Assembly: GCA_030596385.1 (NCBI GenBank)
Contig: JAUVKD010000102.1
Span: forward strand, 1 to 5,183
From: Methanosarcinaceae archaeon
Lineage (GTDB): Archaea; Halobacteriota; Methanosarcinia; Methanosarcinales; Methanosarcinaceae
Length of the DNA: 5,183 nt
Reading direction: 5' to 3'
Part shown: positions 1 to 5,183 of the stretch, one piece after another
How positions within the stretch are numbered: the stretch's first letter is position 1
How the letters are laid out: the number at the start of each line of letters is the position of its first letter
Position numbers and translations under genes: made by a program
The notes under the pieces: generated by a model
Database searches by the model: none
Seen by the model: only the letters and a program-made list of their open reading frames with translations
What the model was told of the DNA's origin: nothing

Positions 1-674
1 GCAACTTCATCATTAATTGGTCTGTCAAACACTTCATCCGGTGTACCTACCTGTACGATCCTGCCATCCATCATAATCGCAATACGATCTGCAAGTATCC
101 GTGCTTCTGTCTGGTCATGGGTTACATGAATAACCGTGAATCCGGAATCGTTGTGTATACTTTTCAGGATCTGGCGGGTCGAATCCTGTGTCCCAGGGTC
201 AAGTGCACTTAAAGGTTCATCCAGCAGCAAAACGTCCGGATTGATCACAAGTACTCTTGCAAGTGAGATACGTTGTTGTTCACCACCGGAAAGTGTCTGT
301 GAGTACCTGTGTAACAGGTGCTCAATATTGAGATATCCTGCAATCTTTTTAACTGTTTCACCATCCTTGATCCCTCTCATACGCATACCGAATTCAATGT
401 TCTTTGCCACATTCATATGTGGAAAGAGAGAGTAATCCTGATACAAAAAACCGACATTGCGTTTTTCAGGAGGTAGTCCTGTGACATTTTTTTCGCAAAT
501 GTATATATCTCCGCCATCAGGTCGGTAAAATCCTGCAATGAGTTCTAAAAGAAGCGTTTTTCCGGCACCGGTCGGACCCAGTATTACAAAATACTCACCA
601 TCTGCGATTTCGAGGTTGATCTCTGTAAGCCTGAACTCTTTCCAGTTCCGGTGCAATTCTTTAATCTTTATCAT
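1..674 (-). CDS. wtpC: Tungstate/molybdate ABC transporter ATP-binding protein, C-terminus outside window
   Basis: ATPase subunit that powers tungstate/molybdate uptake by coupling ATP hydrolysis to the WtpB permease at the cytoplasmic face of the membrane. The 224 codons visible carry the full ABC signature set: Walker A GPTGAGKT at residues 33-40, Q-loop Gln79 in YQDYSLFPH, signature LSGGEQQR at 128-135, Walker B VLLLDE at 148-153, D-loop SALD at 156-159 and the switch histidine His186 in THDQ. The frame is open to the window edge, so the end is missing. Some relatives, such as the Methanosarcina acetivorans ModC, carry a C-terminal oxyanion-sensing domain that shuts the transporter down, and others lack it; this cannot be judged here. 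The ATG at 674 lies inside the end of wtpB (14-nt overlap), which implies translational coupling. Only a weak GGATGG precedes it. The subfamily is assigned from the neighbouring wtpA and wtpB; the ATPase alone would only say 'ModC/PotA-like'. Confidence 0.93.
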   Translation of the reverse strand, partial: MIKIKELHRNWKEFRLTEINLEIADGEYFVILGPTGAGKTLLLELIAGFYRPDGGDIYICEKNVTGLPPEKRNVGFLYQDYSLFPHMNVAKNIEFGMRMRGIKDGETVKKIAGYLNIEHLLHRYSQTLSGGEQQRISLARVLVINPDVLLLDEPLSALDPGTQDSTRQILKSIHNDSGFTVIHVTHDQTEARILADRIAIMMDGRIVQVGTPDEVFDRPINDEV

Positions 675-1491
675 ACACACGCCATCCAGCTGATAATATC
701 CTTACTGTAATAAATATTACAAGAGTTACCAATATGAGTAAAACAGCAATCGGACGAGATGCAGTTAGACCCTGCGATAAATACCGGTCATAGATCAAGG
801 TCGGCCCTATCATTGGATAATATGCGATCATAACAACAGCGCCAAATTCGCTGATAGCCCGCGCCCAGCACATGATCGAACCGATCAGGAGATGGCGGGA
901 TGCGAGCGGAAGTGTGACAATTGCAAATGTTTTCCAAAGAGGTGCTCCAAGTGAGCGTGCGACGTTCTCAAGTTTCGGGTCGACATTTTTAAACCCCTCG
1001 CGTGCAGAGTTGGTCAGGTAAGGTGCAGATACGAACAGCATAGCAACAACAATTCCTGGCATAGCGTCCCGAAACTGGATGTAAGGTTGCAGCGGGGCAC
1101 CAAGCAGTCCGTTGGCACCGAACACAGTAAGCAATGCAATACCTGCTACCGTGTGCGGAATGACCACCGGTACATCGAGCATGCTCTCAACAAAACGTTT
1201 TCCGGTAAAATTCTTTCTTGCAAGAATGTATGCCGTAGGCACACCCAGTAACAGGGAAATAATTGTTGCAAGAAATCCGGCATACAATGAGAGAAATATG
1301 GATTTTAAAACAGGTTTACTTGATGCTGCATCCACAAGTCCGGAAAAGTCGGTCAATATCTGGCCGATTATCATATTAGCTATAACAACAAAAACAAAAA
1401 ATAACAGAACCAGCGACAAAAAGTAAAATAGTAACATAAGGGGGTCAGCCCTTCTGATATTCGCTGGTTTTTGTTTTATTAAGAATCCCAT
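661..1491 (-). CDS. wtpB: Tungstate/molybdate ABC transporter permease
   Basis: Membrane subunit that forms the translocation path for tungstate/molybdate, normally as a homodimer. The 276-residue product is of typical length for ModB/WtpB permeases of the MetI-like fold. Hydrophobic segments are visible at about 18-47, 64-91, 106-126, 144-160, 200-226 and 246-266. The cytoplasmic EAA coupling loop that docks on the ATPase is readable at about 172-199 (ENVARSLGAPLWKTF, then LPLA), with its conserved alanine and glycine. The following stretch ISEFGAVVMIAY is also typical of the ModB branch. The start is supported by GGAG at 1496-1499, four bases before the ATG, which is rather close. The gene begins 14 nt after the wtpA stop and its last 14 nt overlap wtpC, so the three are almost certainly one transcript. 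No frameshift or odd residue is seen. Molybdate versus tungstate preference cannot be told from this subunit. Confidence 0.94.
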   Translation of the reverse strand: MGFLIKQKPANIRRADPLMLLFYFLSLVLLFFVFVVIANMIIGQILTDFSGLVDAASSKPVLKSIFLSLYAGFLATIISLLLGVPTAYILARKNFTGKRFVESMLDVPVVIPHTVAGIALLTVFGANGLLGAPLQPYIQFRDAMPGIVVAMLFVSAPYLTNSAREGFKNVDPKLENVARSLGAPLWKTFAIVTLPLASRHLLIGSIMCWARAISEFGAVVMIAYYPMIGPTLIYDRYLSQGLTASRPIAVLLILVTLVIFITVRILSAGWRVYDKD

Positions 1492-1505
1492 ATTACTCCA
1501 TATCG

Positions 1506-2794
<1,289 letters not shown>

Positions 2795-2802
2795 GTTTTA
2801 TC

Positions 2803-2916
2803 GTATCCTCTTCAAAAAGCAGGGTAAAATGCATATTCGGATTATCTAAATCAATTGCCTTAGCGGGTTTTCGATTTCAAAAAGGAGTCAGTTACCCTAA
2901 GATTTGAAGAGGATAC
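2803..2916. mobile_element. 114-bp MITE-like element with 14-bp inverted ends and 8-bp target duplication
   Basis: The left end GTATCCTCTTCAAA (2803-2816) is perfectly inverted at the right end (2903-2916). After four unpaired bases the inversion resumes for seven more: AGGGTAA at 2821-2827 against TTACCCT at 2892-2898. Immediately outside the ends, GTTTTATC occurs at both 2795-2802 and 2917-2924, an exact 8-bp direct repeat that reads as a target-site duplication. The interior is too short to encode a transposase, so the element must be moved by one supplied elsewhere. The 8-bp duplication is compatible with IS1, IS6, IS256 or IS1595 type enzymes. The exact duplication and perfect ends suggest a fairly recent insertion. 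The fold-back symmetry means transcripts through it would form a strong hairpin. Confidence 0.85.
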
Positions 2917-2972
2917 GTTTTATCCTATATTAGCAAAATCAGCATGATTACTGCCAATAATTATCGTATTAA

Positions 2973-2990
2973 GGATCCACTTCAAAAAGC
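2973..2990. repeat. Outer end of a decayed insertion sequence, related to the MITE end
   Basis: GGATCCACTTCAAAAAGC matches the first 18 bases of the MITE left end at 16 positions (differences at bases 2 and 7). It lies just downstream of the recognisable C-terminus of a minus-strand transposase remnant, where an IS end is expected. The partner end, expected as GCTTTTTGAAGTGGATCC or similar, was not found to the right. Confidence 0.55.
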
Positions 2991-3029
2991 GGTCGTGTCC
3001 TGAATTTCATGACCTACACACTTGAACAT

Positions 3030-3530
3030 TCAAAATTCTTTCCATGTCCACGAATGTTCCGTGATTCCTTTTGCCATACATAATATCCTCTCGATATTTT
3101 TATTCTTTTGGGAGTTTTAATCGTCAATGCTGAATTGGTCCGAATAAAATTATTGTGGCATTTCTATACGGCATGGTTGCGGTATCAGTCAATGAACACA
3201 TTCTTCCCAATTCAATTTGTAGCACATCTTTTATTCAATCAAAAGAACCCGCGGGAGAGTTTGAGCAGTGCACCCCAGGCGGGAATGTTAAGAATATGGA
3301 ATAGGCAAGCGCGGGTATATGAACAAAATCAAAAAAACGGGGCGGCTAACGCACGAAGTGCGGCACCTTCCTCCTCCGCCACCACTGCCCCTGCATACAC
3401 ATTGAAATTCCAATCACAATCAGCGCATCTGTATTTTTGTTTGCCCGGATTGCTCGGAACATGGAAACTGATTGTGTGAATGCGGGTTGGCAGCAGTGGA
3501 ATGTGCCGCCTGCGATTGGAGTTATACCCT
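3030..3530 (-). pseudogene. Decayed zinc-ribbon DDE transposase remnant
   Basis: No single frame is open, but pieces of one transposase can be read in the right order on the minus strand. First (about 3466-3389) comes a zinc-ribbon half, NPGKQKYRCADCDWNFNVYAG, with a CxxC pair; its partner cysteines are not in this frame. Next (3163-3110) comes KCHNNFIRTNSALTIKTP, which resembles the NFIRPHxALxGKTP segment near the end of integrase-fold DDE transposases. Then, in a shifted frame (3077-3033), comes MAKGITEHSWTWKEF, resembling the family's C-terminal AMAxGITDHVWTWKEL, followed by TGA. The distance from zinc ribbon to the NFIR segment is only about 77 codons, so the helix-turn-helix and most of the catalytic domain are deleted or scrambled, and several stops interrupt. 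The family (IS1, IS6 or IS1595 type) cannot be settled by eye. A related IS end lies at 2973-2990. Confidence 0.6.
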
Positions 3531-3733
3531 GCCGATGTCGGGCTTAAGTGCAGCAAAAAATAGACAGCAGCGCATGGATTTGGGATTTGCGCAGCCGGTT
3601 ATGCTGTTCGTTGCTGGTGAACAGCAAGCGCACAGGTGCATTTCAGGTTCAAGCACAACCTCACAAAAACTTGTGCGGTATAAATATTCTGGCGCAGAAC
3701 TTATGTCCAAAAAGAGCGTGCTCCAGCCCAACA
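3531..3733. other. Unassigned tract between the transposase remnant and vapC
   Basis: Short frames are open on both strands, but none resembles a protein I recognise, and none has a convincing start or ribosome binding site. The minus-strand frame overlapping the end of vapC is Cys- and Ser-rich without a pattern. It may be the missing front part of the decayed IS, or debris from another insertion. No inverted end matching 2973-2990 is visible. Confidence 0.35.
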
Positions 3734-4168
3734 TCAGATGAATGGATTCACGGCTGTTATCCATGGAATTTTGTCAAAATCCTTTGTGTTCTCTGTAAGT
3801 ACATTCGTAACCCCATTTTGTTTCATGGTTGCACACAACAGCGCATCCCAGTAATGGATTTTGTATTTTATAGACAAGTCAATGGCTATAATTATTGATG
3901 TTTCATCAAGTCCTAAAACCTGCCAGTTATTGAATTCAATAATATCATTAATAATTTTTTTCACAATTTCTTTTGGTAAAGGATGTTCGATCTTTTTTGT
4001 AACAACAACATAAAACTCAGAAAGGTTCTGGAGAGCTATGGCATAATATGCTTTCTGCATCCAGCATTTTTTCAATAATGCGTTGCAGATCATTTGCTTT
4101 TCTGGTTCACTTGCATCATAGGAATATACAAGGATATTAGTATCCACAAGAAATATTTCATCTTTCAT
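3734..4168 (-). CDS. vapC: VapC-type PIN-domain toxin ribonuclease
   Basis: Type II toxin, predicted to be a magnesium-dependent endoribonuclease that cleaves RNA when freed from VapB. The product is 144 residues, within the family's normal range. The PIN-domain acidic cluster is visible: Asp9 in VDTNILVYS, Glu51 in LSEFYVV, Asp108 in YWDALLCA, and Asp130 in ENTKDF. All four expected positions are filled, so the active site looks intact. An upstream ATG at 4222 in the same frame would add 18 residues without PIN similarity and run deep into vapB. The ATG at 4168 begins just before the fold and overlaps the vapB stop by 11 nt, the usual coupled layout, so it is preferred. The gene ends right beside the debris-rich stretch but appears complete. 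RNA target specificity cannot be inferred. Confidence 0.9.
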   Translation of the reverse strand: MKDEIFLVDTNILVYSYDASEPEKQMICNALLKKCWMQKAYYAIALQNLSEFYVVVTKKIEHPLPKEIVKKIINDIIEFNNWQVLGLDETSIIIAIDLSIKYKIHYWDALLCATMKQNGVTNVLTENTKDFDKIPWITAVNPFI

Positions 4169-4397
4169 ATAAGTCTTCCCTTGATTTAAATTTGAGTTCT
4201 CCCATATCAAACCCTTTTTCAAGTAATTTTATCTCCCTTTCTGAAATCTGCTTTTGCGTCATTTCTTCGATCCATTTCTTCATAGCTGAAGTCACAGCAT
4301 TTCCAAGATAACCTTTCTTTTTAGAGTATATTTTCTGTGCAAGTGCCCTGAACTGTTGTTCAACGTCATTATCTATGCTTATTGTCATAGTTCCCAT
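4158..4397 (-). CDS. vapB: VapB-type ribbon-helix-helix antitoxin
   Basis: Antitoxin partner of VapC. The 79-residue product has an N-terminal ribbon-helix-helix DNA-binding region at about residues 4-45: MTISIDNDVEQQFRALA as strand and first helix, then a second helix around NAVTSAMKKWIEEM. A charged, probably flexible tail ending in KSREDLYER follows and would bind and block the VapC active site, as in archaeal VapB proteins. Met1 at 4397 and Met4 at 4388 are both possible starts; neither has a clear Shine-Dalgarno. The TATA-like element upstream would place transcription start near 4400, fitting a leaderless message from Met1 or a 12-base leader for Met4. The gene precedes vapC and overlaps it by 11 nt. 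VapB alone or with VapC usually represses its own promoter, and repeated motifs upstream fit this. Confidence 0.87.
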   Translation of the reverse strand: MGTMTISIDNDVEQQFRALAQKIYSKKKGYLGNAVTSAMKKWIEEMTQKQISEREIKLLEKGFDMGELKFKSREDLYER

Positions 4398-4449
4398 GTT
4401 AATATATTTACAGTATTTATGTATTTAAATGTTGAGATTACGTAAATAT
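4398..4449 (-). promoter_or_regulatory. vapBC promoter and probable operator
   Basis: The minus strand has ATTTAAATAC at 4421-4430, centred about 29 bases before the vapB ATG, a good archaeal TATA element. Around it the same short motif recurs: a near-palindrome GTTAATATATTTAC at 4398-4411 (12 of 14 bases symmetric), GTATTTA at 4413-4419 and again at 4421-4427 (8-base period), and an inverted copy GTAAATAT at 4442-4449 facing ATATTTAC at 4404-4411. Ribbon-helix-helix antitoxins bind such repeated half-sites, so these are inferred VapB/VapBC operator sites. AT-richness alone could produce some of them. Confidence 0.5.
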
Positions 4450-4465
4450 GAAAAATTAAGGATTG

Positions 4466-4690
4466 CTACACCACATATTTCATTTGACAATTTGTTATCT
4501 TCCTTCCATAAGCAAGTCCTGCATAAATCCCTTTTTTGAGTTACAGAAGTTTATCGCGGTATGCTTCTTCTTTTTCAATATGCTGGTCTACTACCACGAT
4601 AGAGCCTGTGACTGGACAAAGGAAACGGGTAATTCTCAAAGGTGAGACTCCGGACTCGATCGATATACCTACCGGATGCAGACGCGGCAG
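4466..4690 (-). pseudogene. Possible decayed reading frame of unknown function
   Basis: From about 4690 leftward, the minus-strand frame reads like protein: PVGISIESGVSPLRITRF, then CPVTGSIVVVDQHIEKEEAY, then RDKLL followed by TAA (4541-4543). If that stop is ignored, the same frame continues LKKGIYAGLAYGRKI and ends at TAG (4466-4468). The charged helix-like run across the stop suggests that one base change (for example GAA to TAA) cut an older gene. The upstream part of the frame is a translation of the GTT-rich tract and is not credible, and no start or ribosome binding site is evident. I do not recognise the family. It could also be a chance open frame. Confidence 0.22.
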
Positions 4691-4700
4691 GAGGCGCACG

Positions 4701-4729
4701 GTTGTGTTGTTGTGTTGTTGATGTTGTTT
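4701..4729. repeat. GTT-rich low-complexity tract
   Basis: Two copies of GTTGTGTT in tandem are followed by GTTGATGTT and GTTT, a short imperfect 8- to 9-base tandem repeat. It gives artificial Gln/His/Asn-rich translation on the minus strand and argues that the frame through it is not coding. Confidence 0.6.
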
Positions 4730-4821
4730 GCGCGCCGCGAGGGTGTTCTCTTTAATACAGGAGTAAGGTTTTTGTTGGGTTAAGTGGAGATGGTGGCAGG
4801 GGTGATTACAGACCTTGTGAC

Positions 4822-4877
4822 TTAAGTCCGAGGTCGTTAACTGGGGCTGCACATCGCCCAACCATGCTCGGACTTGA
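4822..4877. repeat. Nested hairpin, possible structured RNA
   Basis: AAGTCCGAG (4824-4832) is perfectly inverted at 4867-4875; one wobble and one further pair extend it to 11 bp. Inside it, GTT (4836-4838) can pair with AAC (4860-4862), and GGGC (4844-4847) with GCCC (4856-4859), around an 8-base loop. The stem-within-stem layout is more than expected from one chance repeat, but no RNA family is recognised and the transcribed strand is unknown. Confidence 0.35.
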
Positions 4878-4892
4878 AAATCAAATCCGGAC

Positions 4893-4930
4893 ATCAATAT
4901 TAATATCTAACACAGACGCACAATATTGAT
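4893..4930. repeat. 9-bp AT-rich inverted repeat
   Basis: ATCAATATT (4893-4901) is inverted at 4922-4930 (AATATTGAT) with a 20-base spacer. It could form a weak hairpin; a T-run follows on the plus strand at 4966-4971. It might be a terminator for a plus-strand transcript of the structured stretch before it, or simply AT-rich sequence. Confidence 0.3.
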
Positions 4931-5010
4931 TATTATCAACATCTCATATATTGCAATCCTGAAATCTTTTTATCACAGTCTCCTTTCCCATGCACCCGCT
5001 CCATTAAACC

Positions 5011-5111
5011 CCTGGCCACCGCCATCCCCATCCTGCCATCACTAAATATAGGTTGCACCGATAGCGGTGGTAGTTCCGTGCAGATATTGATATAATATGC
5101 TGGTGGCCAGG
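5011..5111. repeat. 10-bp GC-rich inverted repeat with a competing inner pairing
   Basis: CCTGGCCACC (5011-5020) is perfectly inverted at 5102-5111 (GGTGGCCAGG), enclosing 81 bases. Part of the left arm, CCACCGC (5016-5022), can instead pair with GCGGTGG (5064-5070), and that segment can also form a local CACCG/CGGTG hairpin (5056-5060 with 5065-5069). The pairings exclude each other. No matching direct repeat flanks the ends, so it is not obviously a transposable element. It lies upstream of the putative promoter at 5122-5131. Confidence 0.45.
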
Positions 5112-5121
5112 CATGATAGTA

Positions 5122-5131
5122 CTTTATAAAG
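5122..5131 (+). promoter_or_regulatory. TATA element of a possible plus-strand gene
   Basis: CTTTATAAAG is a palindromic, near-ideal archaeal TATA sequence. A start about 26 bases downstream would fall near 5153, leaving a leader of roughly 16 bases before the ATG at 5169. No ribosome binding site is seen in that leader. Confidence 0.4.
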
Positions 5132-5168
5132 GGAAACTTTTATTAATTATTTCCTCTTATATAATACT

Positions 5169-5183
5169 ATGATCTCAAAGACA
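5169..5183 (+). CDS. Possible gene start cut by the window edge
   Basis: ATG followed by ATC TCA AAG ACA (MISKT) runs into the right edge. Support comes only from the TATA element at 5122-5131 at a fitting distance; there is no Shine-Dalgarno. Five codons do not allow a product to be named. Confidence 0.25.

Noticed and set aside
1112..1426. Plus-strand open frame inside wtpB, and similar antisense frames inside wtpA and wtpC
   Set aside because: They are antisense shadows of well-supported minus-strand genes.
2795..2990. CRISPR array suggested by the recurring TTCAAAAAGC segment
   Set aside because: There are only three copies, in mixed orientation (one only partial), at irregular spacing. 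They are explained as ends of insertion elements.
3108..3479. 123-codon plus-strand open frame
   Set aside because: It lies antisense to the transposase remnant, resembles no protein I know, and its translation shows no domain pattern.
4169..4222. Longer vapC start at 4222 adding 18 residues
   Set aside because: The extra residues are a translation of vapB in another frame and have no PIN-domain similarity. The 4168 start gives the usual short overlap.
4691..4897. N-terminal half of the minus-strand frame ending at 4541
   Set aside because: It translates the GTT-rich tract and the hairpin into Gln/His/Asn-rich sequence without protein character. Only the 3' part was kept, at low confidence.
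4540..4910. Possible tRNA gene in the gene-free stretch
   Set aside because: No GGTTCRANNCC-type T-loop or matching acceptor stem was found on either strand.

Overview
The window looks like archaeal chromosome, most probably from a methanogen of the Methanosarcinaceae type. This is an inference from three things: an archaeal-type WtpA/ModA oxyanion-binding lipoprotein with its permease and ATPase, AT-rich TATA-like promoter elements (TTTAAATA, TTTATAAA) instead of bacterial -35/-10 boxes, and an archaeal-style VapBC pair. All confident genes lie on the minus strand.

Positions 1-2575 hold a tungstate/molybdate ABC importer operon transcribed leftwards as wtpA, wtpB, wtpC. WtpA is the membrane-anchored oxyanion-binding lipoprotein, WtpB the permease, and WtpC the ATPase, whose C-terminal part lies beyond the left edge. 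The genes are almost fused: there is a 14-nt gap between wtpA and wtpB and a 14-nt overlap between wtpB and wtpC. Just upstream of the chosen wtpA start is a 22-bp imperfect palindrome (2554-2575) that matches the ModE-type molybdate operator in half-site sequence and spacing. It suggests metal-dependent repression and supports the shorter wtpA reading frame.

Positions 2622-3733 contain no intact gene and read as a small insertion-element graveyard. A complete 114-bp non-autonomous element (2803-2916) has 14-bp perfect terminal inverted repeats and an exact 8-bp target duplication. About 60 bp to its right, a related end sequence (2973-2990) begins the remnant of a decayed insertion sequence. 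In that remnant, pieces of a zinc-ribbon DDE transposase can still be read on the minus strand in more than one frame.

Positions 3734-4449 hold a vapBC type II toxin-antitoxin pair (ribbon-helix-helix antitoxin, PIN-domain ribonuclease) with an 11-nt overlap. Its promoter is dense in repeated ATATTTAC/GTATTTA motifs that could be the autoregulatory operator.

Positions 4450-5183 have no confident gene. They hold a possible decayed reading frame on the minus strand, a short GTT-rich low-complexity tract, three inverted repeats able to form RNA hairpins, and at the far right a convincing TATA element followed by the first five codons of a possible plus-strand gene.

I do not see an undescribed multi-gene system. 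The most interesting signals are the short inverted-repeat element with its related IS remnant, the ModE-like operator, and the structured non-coding right end.
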